Below, one piece after another: positions 1 to 5,315 of a stretch of DNA of 6,055 bases. The number at the start of each line of letters is the position of its first letter. The first letter of the stretch is position 1. The notes under the pieces were generated by a model, which had not been told where the DNA came from, searched no databases, and saw only the letters and a list, made by a program, of their open reading frames with translations. Source of the DNA: an uncultured Bacteroidales bacterium (GTDB lineage: Bacteria; Bacteroidota; Bacteroidia; Bacteroidales; UBA932); assembly GCA_900317065.1 (NCBI GenBank), contig ONFK01000148.1, forward strand, positions 1 to 6,055. The letters are read 5' to 3'. The position numbers were made by a program, and so were the translations under genes.

Positions 1-1
1 G

Positions 2-268
2 GGCGAATGCGACCTCGGAATCGCAATCTGCGGCACAGGCAACGGGATGGCGATCACCCTCAATCATCATAAGGGAATTCGCGCCGGCCTTGCCTGGAAT
101 ACGGCGATCGGAGAATTGGTGAAGGAGCACAACAATGCCAATGTGCTGGTGCTTCCCGCACGTTTCATCTCCTACAGGATGGCCGTATCGATAGTGCGCA
201 CCTGGCTGAACACCGAATTTGCAGGAGGACGCCATCAGCGTCGCATCGACAAGATAACTGCCTGCTAA
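2..268 (+). CDS. rpiB: Ribose-5-phosphate isomerase B, C-terminal part (5' end outside window)
   Basis: RpiB interconverts ribose 5-phosphate and ribulose 5-phosphate in the non-oxidative pentose phosphate pathway, in the cytosol. The frame is open from base 2 and encodes 88 residues. About the first 60 residues of the usual ~150 lie upstream of the window. The fragment has the family's ICGTGNGM segment, whose Cys (residue 10 of the fragment) matches the catalytic-base cysteine of RpiB enzymes. It is followed by GIRAGLAWN, the EHNNANVL motif with the active-site His/Asn, and the terminal phosphate-binding GGRHQRRID motif. The Cys indicates an RpiB ribose-type enzyme. The stop (TAA 266-268) overlaps the stop of the convergent beta-barrel gene by three bases, so there is no spacer or terminator between them. 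Confidence 0.95.
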   Translation, partial: GECDLGIAICGTGNGMAITLNHHKGIRAGLAWNTAIGELVKEHNNANVLVLPARFISYRMAVSIVRTWLNTEFAGGRHQRRIDKITAC

Positions 269-1060
269 AACAGTGTAAGCCTGTAGCCGATTGCGAGGTT
301 GAAGGATGCCGGATGGGCCGTGTAGTAAGTCTCTATGTGGTTTCCGCCGGCGAAGTGATATGAGAATCCCGGCTGCACGAAAAGGGCGCTGTGCTCCGTA
401 ACGTTCCACTGTAGCCCGGCACCGGCATTCAGCGACCAGATTCCGTCTTTTTGGAGGGTATCGTCAGTTGATGACGATACCCTTTTTCCATTCAAATACG
501 ACTCGCTCTCCAGATGCACGCCGGTCGCAAATTCATACATGGGTCCGGCGGTCATGTAGACACTGAATCTGTTCCACTGCAAGGCATTGTAGTTGACATA
601 CAGCGGGATGCCCAAGTATTCCACATGCCGGTTTGTTTTCTTGGTGCTATTGCCGGACTCCGTGTTTATGGAGGTACTCAGAGTAGACATGCATATCCCG
701 GATTCCACTCCCCACCTCTCTCCGATGCTGCATTTGAGGCTCAGGGCAATGCGGGCGGACTGCCAGTGGGAAGTCTCCGTAGTCGACGGCTTGTTGCGGG
801 AAACCATGCCGAAATCGAAAGAGCCTCCGCTCCAGGCTTTTGTTGCGGCCGCCACGGACGGAGTGCCCGAACTGACGACTGTCTGCATGGTTTTCGGGCT
901 CATCTGCCCCAATCCGGATATCCCTGCCTGAACTTTGACACTAGGCTTTTTCCTGACTGGCATTTTCTTTGGCTGTTCCGTTACACGCGGCTTCTCCGTA
1001 TGCGTCTCGGGGGTGATTTGCACATCGGTCCCTTTATTTTCACCGTCCATGTGCGTTTCA

Positions 1061-1242
1061 GGAATGTTTTGCGCATCGGGTTCCGGAGACGCTGCCGGGG
1101 AGGTGTCCCCATCTGGAGCCATAGCATCCCGTGGCTGTAACGGGAGGGGCCCGGCTTTGCCGGGAGGGGTCTCGGAGAGACAGGCGGAAGATGGGGATAC
1201 CTCCCCGGCAGCGTCTCCGGAACCCGATGCGCAAAACATTCC
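1061..1242. repeat. 182-bp near-perfect palindrome (54-bp arms, 74-bp loop) inside the barrel gene
   Basis: The arms are 1061-1114 and 1189-1242. Each starts or ends with GGAATGTTTTGCGC or its complement, and the reverse complements match at 53 of 54 positions; the one difference lies in GGTGTCCCC versus GGTATCCCC. The match stops sharply at both the outer and inner edges. The arms are GC-rich and would form a very stable stem in DNA or in mRNA. One outer edge coincides with the end of the membrane-helix codons, and the gene's frame change lies within the element. No convincing target-site duplication flanks it (only a shared single A). Removing exactly 182 or 183 bases does not restore the barrel frame, so a single clean transposon-like insertion does not explain the locus. 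It could be an inverted duplication of native linker sequence, a MITE/REP-like element plus a separate indel, or an assembly artefact. Confidence 0.9.
1127..1169. repeat. Nested hairpins and direct repeat in the loop of the large palindrome
   Basis: Two smaller inverted repeats lie in the 74-bp loop. TCCCGT (1127-1132) pairs with ACGGGA (1140-1145), and CCCGGC (1150-1155) pairs with GCCGGG (1159-1164) around TTT. In addition CGGGAGGGG occurs twice in direct orientation (1141-1149 and 1161-1169). This compact, GC-rich, repeat-within-repeat structure resembles REP-type extragenic palindromes more than protein-coding sequence. Both strands nevertheless remain open here in one register. Confidence 0.7.
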
Positions 1243-1424
1243 ACAGAAGAAGCGCGATCGCGGCCACGGCCGCTGCTGCGAGCAGAACTCCCGCATACCA
1301 CAGGGCGCCGAAAGGCCGTTTTTTCTTGGGTTCGATTCCGGCACGGACTGCGTCCCACAGCCCATCCGGTTCAGCTTCCGTATACCCCTCGAAGAGTTCC
1401 GGAAGTTTATCTGTCCAATCCTTG

Positions 1425-2024
1425 TTACTGTTCATATCCTTGCTTCTTCCAATAATCTTTGATCTTTTTTGCAAGCATCGCACGCGCACGGAAGAACTGC
1501 GATGCCGACGAGTCTTCCTTGATGCCCAGCAATCCCGCTATCTCCCTGTGCGATTTCTTCTCGAACACGAAGAGATTGAATACGGTCCGGTAGCCGTCCG
1601 GCAGGCTCTTTATCATCTCCGCCAGTTCGCGCACAGGCACCTCGGGCATGCCTTCGATCTCTCCCTCCCCTTCCGTATCCGGCAGTTCGTCCACATATTT
1701 CAGGCGCCCTGCACCGCGGAGGTTCTTGAGTGAATCGTTCACCACAATGCGGCTCATCCATGCCTTGAGGCTTCCCTCCCCGCGGTATTCGAATCCGTCC
1801 AACTTGCTGAACACCTTCACGAACGCATCCTGCAGGATATCCTTGACGGCCGCGGAATCCACGACATAACGGGAGCATACCGCAGTGAGATACCCGATAT
1901 AGCGATCATATAACAATCGCATTCCGGACGCTTCCCCGCTGCGGATCCGCTTCAGCAGTTCGAGTTCGCTCAGCTCATTTCCTGCTCTTGAAACCGAACT
2001 TATGAGATTCCGTCTTTCCGGCAC
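1425..2024 (-). CDS. ECF-type RNA polymerase sigma-70 factor
   Basis: A 199-residue extracytoplasmic-function sigma factor, within the usual 160-200 range, that would direct RNA polymerase to a small regulon. Region 2 spans ~35-103: LLYDRYIGYLTAVCSRYV, then DILQDAFVKVFSKLDGF with the conserved D-x-x-Q-[DE]-[AV]-F core, then LKAWMSRIVVNDSLKNLR for -10 recognition. An acidic linker (~112-130) leads to region 4 (~134-190) with LPDGYRTVFNLFVFE and the helix-turn-helix SHREIAGLLGIKEDSSASQFFRAR. The start is GTG (2024-2022) behind a good GGAAGGA about five bases upstream. No ATG or TTG is available in frame before region 2. The start overlaps the end of the upstream lipoprotein gene by 50 bp, and the 3' end overlaps the membrane/barrel gene by 11 bp, so the three genes form one coupled operon. 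Targets are unknown; autoregulation from the divergent region near 2700 is possible. Confidence 0.93.
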   Translation of the reverse strand: MPERRNLISSVSRAGNELSELELLKRIRSGEASGMRLLYDRYIGYLTAVCSRYVVDSAAVKDILQDAFVKVFSKLDGFEYRGEGSLKAWMSRIVVNDSLKNLRGAGRLKYVDELPDTEGEGEIEGMPEVPVRELAEMIKSLPDGYRTVFNLFVFEKKSHREIAGLLGIKEDSSASQFFRARAMLAKKIKDYWKKQGYEQ

Positions 2025-2655
2025 TGTCCTTCCATTTTAGCGTAAGTATCCTATATTCATCTCCCGTTTCCGGAAGTGTATTTATGTCGAAATATACGAG
2101 CGATTCCCCTTGCTCTTGATGCTTGTCGCCTGCAGCGTCATGGCGGAGCACAAGTTCGTATGGATCCTCGGGATTGGTTCCGGCTACCAGGTGGAACCGG
2201 TGCCTAATGCCTTCATCCCCCCACCAAGTAGAGTAATGCAGGGTCAGATATCCGTCCTCCGCGCCGGTCATCCAGTCGAACACTATGTCCAGTCCGTCAT
2301 CTCCCGAAGCCGACGCGTCTGCGGTGAACTCGCCTTTGTCTATCGAATCGTAATAATTGACATCCGTCACATACCCGTAACTGCCCATCACCTTATTGTA
2401 TACGGAGATATCGCATACGATGCGCTCCCCTACCAGCTTTTCGTCCGTGAAATTCCGCGGGAACAGACGTGTGGTATCGTCCACCTGAAAATACAGGGTG
2501 TCGGTCGGAGACTGTTTCACGCTGACGATTGCCGCGTAGGATAATGGCCGTCCTTCCACATTTTCTGGTAATTCATTCAATGCCATTTCTTTGGCGCATC
2601 CTGCGGCAAGGAGGACCGATAAAACGATTGATAAAATATTGACCGGGCGATTCAT
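1975..2655 (-). CDS. NigD-like lipoprotein
   Basis: A 226-residue predicted lipoprotein. Residues 1-20 form an SPII signal (NILSIVLSVLLAAGC) with the lipidated Cys20 followed by Ala-Lys-Glu. The mature part is beta-rich. An N-terminal segment (~38-100, with DTLYFQVDDTTRLFPRNF and GERIVCDISVYNKV) is followed by a C-terminal segment (~120-225, with LTLHYSTWWGDEGIRHRFHLV and YELVLRHDA). This arrangement, especially the WWG...HRFHLV and ELVLRHDA stretches, matches the NigD-like family of Bacteroidetes envelope lipoproteins. That family was named after a gene in the Prevotella nigrescin bacteriocin operon, and its biochemical role is unknown. It is the first gene of the operon with the ECF sigma factor, so an accessory role in envelope sensing is plausible but inferred. 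The ATG at 2655 directly precedes the signal peptide; no strong Shine-Dalgarno is visible (AACAAAAGAAT). Confidence 0.85.
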   Translation of the reverse strand: MNRPVNILSIVLSVLLAAGCAKEMALNELPENVEGRPLSYAAIVSVKQSPTDTLYFQVDDTTRLFPRNFTDEKLVGERIVCDISVYNKVMGSYGYVTDVNYYDSIDKGEFTADASASGDDGLDIVFDWMTGAEDGYLTLHYSTWWGDEGIRHRFHLVAGTNPEDPYELVLRHDAAGDKHQEQGESLVYFDINTLPETGDEYRILTLKWKDSAGKTESHKFGFKSRK

Positions 2656-2694
2656 ATTCTTTTGTTTGCTTCTGTATTATAAATCCGGGTTGCA

Positions 2695-2742
2695 CGGATT
2701 CTTGCATGAAAACTTTCGTTTAAATATAGATGCAAGATTCCG
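2695..2742. promoter_or_regulatory. Inverted repeat in the divergent promoter region (candidate operator or paired promoter element)
   Basis: CGGATTCTTGCAT (2695-2707) and ATGCAAGATTCCG (2730-2742) are 13-bp inverted arms with one mismatch, separated by 22 bp of AT-rich DNA. They lie between the start codons of the lipoprotein-sigma-barrel operon (2655, -) and the vWA gene (2781, +). Each arm contains TTGCAT pointing towards the centre. The spacer contains TAAATATAG; on the minus strand TATATTTA is one base off the Bacteroides -7 motif TAnnTTTG, but there is no TTTG at the proper distance. Likely roles are a dimeric regulator site or mirrored ECF promoter elements serving both directions. Function is inferred; the symmetry is directly visible. 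Confidence 0.5.
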
Positions 2743-2780
2743 TCAAAAACGAGTTTAATTTACAGAAAAACACAAGAATT

Positions 2781-4244
2781 ATGAAAAAATACATCTTATT
2801 AGCAATCACAATTGCAGTCGGAACTTCTCTTGCGTCTTGCATGAAAGACGGATTTTATTATGAACCTGCAGCCGGCCTTAGCGAATCCCGTCAGGAGGGT
2901 GCCGAAAGCGGAGATGTTTTCAACAAGATCCAGGAGAATGACTTCGTCAAAGTGTCGGAGCAGCCGGTTTCCACCTTCTCGGTAGATGCCGACGGAGCAG
3001 CATACTCATATATGAGGCGATGCATCAATTCGGGCTTTCTGCCGGATGCAAATTCTGTCAGAATCGAAGAATTCCTCAACTATTTCACCTTCGATTACAA
3101 TGACCCGTCCGGAGAGGAGAGTCTGGGAATAAATGCCGAACTCGGAGACTGCCCATGGGCTGACGGGCACAAACTTCTTCGGCTCGGCCTGAAAGGCAAA
3201 TCCATGAAAGACAGCGAGATACCGGATGCGAACTACATCCTGCTGATAGACACTTCCGGATCGATGCAGGGCAGCGACCGCATCGAACTGCTCAAGACCG
3301 GCCTTTGCAATATGATCGACTATATGCGTCCGGACGACAGGATTGCAATCATAACATATTCGGGGAGCGTCAAGAAGCTGCTCGAGTCCACCCTTGTAAA
3401 AGATGCTTCCGCTATAAAGAAAGCCATCAGGGGGCTCAAGGCAAGCGGTTCGACGGCCGGCGGAGAGGCCATGAAGATGGCTTACGAAGAAGCTGTGGAG
3501 CATTATGCGGAAGGAGGCAACAACCGGATAATCATGTGTACGGACGGAGACTTCAATGTCGGCGTATCCAGCACGTCCGCTCTGTTGGAAATGGTGGAGA
3601 GTTATCTTGAAAAGGGTATCTACCTGAGCATAATGGGTTTCGGTACCGGGAACTTCCAGGATGCACGCATGGAAGACCTGTCGAATCACGGAAACGGAAC
3701 ATATACATATATAGATTCCGAAGAGGAGATGATGAAAGTATTCGTGAACGAACGCAGCCGTTTCTATGCCGTAGCGAACGACACCAAATGCCAGGTTCGC
3801 TTCGACACCGCCTCGGTCGACAGTTACCGCCTGATTGGATACGAGAACCGCATGATGGCTAACGAGGACTTTGAAGATGACAAGAAAGATGCAGGGGAAA
3901 TCGGAGCGGGACAGACCATTACGGCCCTATATGAGATAATCCCGGCGGAAGGATTCGCGGCGGGGACGCCTGTGGCAAATTTCGATGTCCGCTACAAAAA
4001 GGCACTTGGGGAAGACAGCAGGGATCTTTCACTCATTGTCGATTCTGCGATTGCAGAGCCTTCCGACAATTTCAACTTTGCAGCAGGCATTGCCGCCTAC
4101 GGCCTCTGGCTCAGGGATTCCAAATACAAGGGATCCGCAAATGCAAGCCTCGCCATGGAACTGGTGGAGTCTTCCCTCGAATTCGACCCCTACGACCTTC
4201 GCGCCCAGCTTGTGCAACTGATGCGGAAAGCCGCAAACATGTAA
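2781..4244 (+). CDS. YfbK-type von Willebrand factor A lipoprotein
   Basis: A 487-residue lipoprotein. Residues 1-20 are an SPII signal ending SLASC, with lipid on Cys20. Residues ~55-140 match the vWF-A N-terminal domain (STFSVDADGAAYSYMRR, VRIEEFLNYFTFDY). Residues ~152-325 form a vWA domain with a complete metal site: DTSGSM (Asp157, Ser159, Ser161), Thr225 in GSTAGGEA, and Asp255 in CTDGDFNVG. Residues ~330-487 match the DUF3520-like C-terminus (YRLIGYENRMM, DDKKDAGEIGAG, ALYEIIP, FAAGIAAYGLWLRDS). This order is that of E. coli YfbK and its many Bacteroidetes homologues, probably metal-dependent protein-binding modules at the envelope with unknown partners. It lacks the N-terminal carboxypeptidase-like or TonB-plug-type extension seen in some relatives. 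The start at 2781 is chosen over ATG 2730 because it begins directly at the signal peptide; 2730 lies inside the inverted repeat. The leader is AT-rich without a Shine-Dalgarno. Confidence 0.92.
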   Translation: MKKYILLAITIAVGTSLASCMKDGFYYEPAAGLSESRQEGAESGDVFNKIQENDFVKVSEQPVSTFSVDADGAAYSYMRRCINSGFLPDANSVRIEEFLNYFTFDYNDPSGEESLGINAELGDCPWADGHKLLRLGLKGKSMKDSEIPDANYILLIDTSGSMQGSDRIELLKTGLCNMIDYMRPDDRIAIITYSGSVKKLLESTLVKDASAIKKAIRGLKASGSTAGGEAMKMAYEEAVEHYAEGGNNRIIMCTDGDFNVGVSSTSALLEMVESYLEKGIYLSIMGFGTGNFQDARMEDLSNHGNGTYTYIDSEEEMMKVFVNERSRFYAVANDTKCQVRFDTASVDSYRLIGYENRMMANEDFEDDKKDAGEIGAGQTITALYEIIPAEGFAAGTPVANFDVRYKKALGEDSRDLSLIVDSAIAEPSDNFNFAAGIAAYGLWLRDSKYKGSANASLAMELVESSLEFDPYDLRAQLVQLMRKAANM

Positions 4245-4259
4245 TAAGGTATATTCTAA

Positions 4260-4302
4260 CACAAAAGAGGCCGGTTGAAACAATCAACCGGCCTCTTTTG
4301 TG
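4260..4302 (+). terminator. Strong hairpin terminator after the vWA gene
   Basis: A perfect 19-bp stem (4260-4278 with 4284-4302) closes a 5-base AACAA loop. The core is GAGGCCGGTTGA with AAAA on the 5' side and TTTT on the 3' side of the stem, so it can act in both directions. It begins 15 bases after the vWA stop codon. It can also stop transcripts coming from the convergent nucleotidyltransferase gene. Confidence 0.9.
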
Positions 4303-4441
4303 CGGGAGATCAATGCACTATAATACCTTGACAAGCCATTCATTTTCAATGATTTAAGATATAGTTAGATAATGATTGGTGTAAAATAGGTGAAAAAACC
4401 AGGCATTAGGATAAATCAGTTGTTTAACCTGTTCTCATCCG
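4303..4441. other. AT-rich spacer without an intact gene
   Basis: This spacer between the terminator and the nucleotidyltransferase stop is clearly more AT-rich than the DNA to its left. It is the place where a HEPN partner gene would normally follow an MNT gene. On the minus strand an ATG at 4438-4436, five bases past the MNT stop, opens a frame that closes after only four codons (MRTG). No HEPN-like coding is visible. No RNA gene or clear repeat is seen. Confidence 0.5.
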
Positions 4442-4762
4442 TTAACGGCATACACTAATCCCCTCTGCTTGAACGTTTTTATAAAATGGCGTAACGCTAC
4501 GCTTCTGCCAATCCTCGTAAGAATAAATGAGAGGATTAATCTGCGCCCCGATAGACCAACCATAATCCACAAAAGGATATGCATACTTATCGAAATCCTC
4601 TCCAGTAGCTTTGATTCCATTTATGAGTATCAAGATATCCCAATCAGAATCAGCACGTGCATCACCACGAGCACGCGAGCCGAACAGAATAGCATCTGCT
4701 CCCTCCGGTAGCACCTGTAATGCCACTTCCTTGATTCCTTGAATAATATCCTTAGTACTCAT
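4442..4762 (-). CDS. MNT-type nucleotidyltransferase domain protein (orphan)
   Basis: A 106-residue minimal nucleotidyltransferase of the polymerase-beta fold, the type found as the antitoxin or modifying half of HEPN/MNT modules. It has the family motif G-S-R-A-R-G-D-A-R-A-D-S-D-W-D (residues 28-42), with Gly28-Ser29 contacting nucleotide and Asp40/Asp42 as metal ligands. The C-terminus (SVTPFYKNVQAEGISV) is typical and complete. Known members transfer AMP to a HEPN toxin; whether this one is active is inferred from the intact motif. The ATG at 4762 has AAGGG about six bases upstream and a well-placed promoter just in front. A longer TTG start at 4810 would begin inside the promoter and is rejected. 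No HEPN gene is adjacent on either side, so it is an orphan here. The AT-rich surroundings fit a mobile or accessory origin. Confidence 0.85.
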   Translation of the reverse strand: MSTKDIIQGIKEVALQVLPEGADAILFGSRARGDARADSDWDILILINGIKATGEDFDKYAYPFVDYGWSIGAQINPLIYSYEDWQKRSVTPFYKNVQAEGISVCR

Positions 4763-4780
4763 AGAACCCTTCGTTTGATG

Positions 4781-4811
4781 CAAATATACATCTTTTTGCG
4801 AGGTTAGCAAA
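4781..4811 (-). promoter_or_regulatory. Bacteroides-type promoter of the nucleotidyltransferase gene
   Basis: On the minus strand TTTG (4811-4808) is separated by 19 bases from TATATTTG (4788-4781). This is an exact match to the Bacteroidetes housekeeping promoter, -33 TTTG and -7 TAnnTTTG with a 19-21 base spacer. It places transcription start about 10-15 bases before the ATG at 4762, giving a short leader that still holds the AAGGG ribosome-binding site. It supports a Bacteroidales host and the chosen start codon. Confidence 0.8.
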
Positions 4812-4971
4812 ACTCAACTTGACTGAATAATCGCTTGAAAGGATCCAGAAAGGTAGCAAAGTACATCTCATCGGAAGGGTAAGGATGCACTGTTATACAG
4901 ATAATACCGGCTGCGATAGAACCAACTGAGAGGTAATCTGCAACTCTTTAGAAATCGTGGAGGGCTGAGCT

Positions 4972-5124
4972 ATGAAGACTTACTATATTGATTACATTAG
5001 CTCTTCGGATCATGATGTCTGCCATGTGTGGTGTGAAGCAAATTCCGCCGATGAAGCCCGGAGTGAGGTAGAGTCTGAATACTGGGATATTGAGGAGATT
5101 ATATCAGTCCGTGAAGGGAGGTGA
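4972..5124 (+). CDS. Small acidic hypothetical protein (50 aa)
   Basis: The frame encodes 50 residues, beginning MKTYYIDYISSSDHD and ending EEIISVREGR, rich in Asp/Glu. I do not recognise a named family. The pattern is a beta strand (TYYIDYI), a second strand with two Cys and a Trp (CHVWCEA), an SADEAR helix, and a final strand (IEEIISV). It resembles short accessory proteins of phages and integrative elements that share the 'A-x-SADEA' helix. A stop codon sits just upstream in frame, so ATG 4972 is the first possible start; GGAGGG lies about nine bases before it. The stop is four bases before the ATG of the next small gene, so the two are co-translated. The 160 bp upstream hold no clear gene or promoter. 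Confidence 0.6.
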   Translation: MKTYYIDYISSSDHDVCHVWCEANSADEARSEVESEYWDIEEIISVREGR

Positions 5125-5128
5125 TGCT

Positions 5129-5311
5129 ATGAAATCAGGAGACAGAATCAGGATTATCAGAATGGACGATGATGGTGAGAAGGATTGGCAAGCAAGGGAG
5201 CTCAATGACAAGACCTTCACCATCAGCTTTATCGATTCAGCCGGTCAGATCCACCTTGAAAAAACCGGTCTTGCACTAATTCCCGGCATAGATAGTTTTG
5301 TGCCGGTGTAG
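5129..5311 (+). CDS. Small DUF4314-like protein (60 aa)
   Basis: A 60-residue protein beginning MKSGDRIRIIRMDDD. The C-terminal half reads SAGQIHLEKTGLALIPGIDSFVPV. The order G-D/T-R-I-x-L/I-I-x-M-D-D, then G-Q-I/L, then LALIPG-I/V-D-x-F is that of DUF4314, a small beta-barrel-like family of unknown function common on conjugative elements and phages, particularly in Firmicutes. The Pro/Gly-rich middle of typical members (PPGTKGTV) is replaced by GEKDWQARELNDKTFTI, so assignment is by the ends only. A very strong Shine-Dalgarno, GGGAGGTGAT, sits within about ten bases of the ATG. That decides this start over an upstream in-frame start (5090) lying inside the preceding gene. Such a strong site is unusual for Bacteroidetes and hints at transfer. 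Confidence 0.65.
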   Translation: MKSGDRIRIIRMDDDGEKDWQARELNDKTFTISFIDSAGQIHLEKTGLALIPGIDSFVPV

Positions 5312-5315
5312 AGGG

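Larger units (their letters stand above)
265..1365 (-). pseudogene. C-terminal portion of split membrane/beta-barrel gene: linker and outer-membrane barrel
   Basis: This frame carries the 3' part of a gene whose 5' part (start at 1435) is in another frame. Only the stretch below about 1062 (~265 residues) is certainly native. It starts with a Pro/Glu/Thr/Lys-rich linker (IPETHMDGENKG, ITPETHTEKP, EQPKKMPVRKK). It continues into a barrel of alternating polar and hydrophobic strands, including VEYLGIPLYVNY, SVYMTAGPMYEFATG, SLNAGAGLQWNV and ALFVQPGFSYHF, and ends YRLTLF. The terminal Phe after alternating residues is the usual BAM recognition signature. The pattern matches PorT/OMP_b-brl-like Bacteroidales outer-membrane proteins. 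The upper end of this open frame (1243-1365) is only a shadow of the N-terminal part. No separate signal peptide or convincing start precedes the barrel, so it is unlikely to be exported alone. Either the gene is broken, or the two frames are joined by frameshifting, or the assembly is wrong. Confidence 0.75.
1058..1435 (-). pseudogene. N-terminal portion of split gene: cytoplasmic domain plus one inner-membrane helix
   Basis: ATG at 1435-1433 follows AAGGAT and overlaps the sigma-factor stop by 11 bases, which suggests translational coupling. Residues 1-44 are a soluble acidic/aromatic domain (DWTDKLPELFEGY, EAEPDGLWDAV) ending in a basic KKKR stop-transfer stretch. Residues ~45-65 are one strongly hydrophobic Ala/Leu/Val helix ending in Trp65. 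This short domain plus helix is typical of Bacteroidales genes that follow an ECF sigma factor and end in an outer-membrane barrel. It occupies the place of an anti-sigma factor, though I see no classical ZAS or FecR motif. Immediately after Trp65 the frame enters a long palindrome, translates into implausible Arg-rich sequence and stops at TGA 1060-1058. The natural continuation is in the barrel frame, so a shift of +1 (modulo 3) is needed somewhere between about 1246 and 1058. Confidence 0.7.

Noticed and set aside
1061..1242. The palindrome as an intrinsic terminator
   Set aside because: It is far longer than a normal terminator stem, lies inside a coding sequence, and has no T-run after the stem on the minus strand. 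It could still attenuate transcription as a side effect.
1059..1243. Target-site duplication flanking the palindrome
   Set aside because: Only a single shared A flanks the arms, and removing the element plus one base leaves the frame unrestored, so a clean transposition footprint is not supported.
514..1462. Long plus-strand open frames across the barrel gene and palindrome
   Set aside because: They run antisense to a recognisable beta-barrel and membrane helix and carry no family motifs. Their openness follows from GC-rich codons and from the palindrome reading open in both directions.
2730..2780. Upstream ATG at 2730 as start of the vWA gene
   Set aside because: It would put 17 polar residues before the lipoprotein signal and start inside the inverted repeat; ATG 2781 begins directly at the signal peptide.
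3006..3689. Minus-strand open frame inside the vWA gene
   Set aside because: It is antisense to a complete metal-binding vWA domain and shows no motif of its own.
4763..4810. TTG at 4810 as start of the nucleotidyltransferase
   Set aside because: It falls inside the -33 element of a perfect promoter; ATG 4762 has a ribosome-binding site and fits the family's usual N-terminus.
4811..4971. Possible gene or RNA upstream of the small gene pair
   Set aside because: Only short frames broken by stops are visible, and no clear RNA fold, tRNA or promoter match was found.
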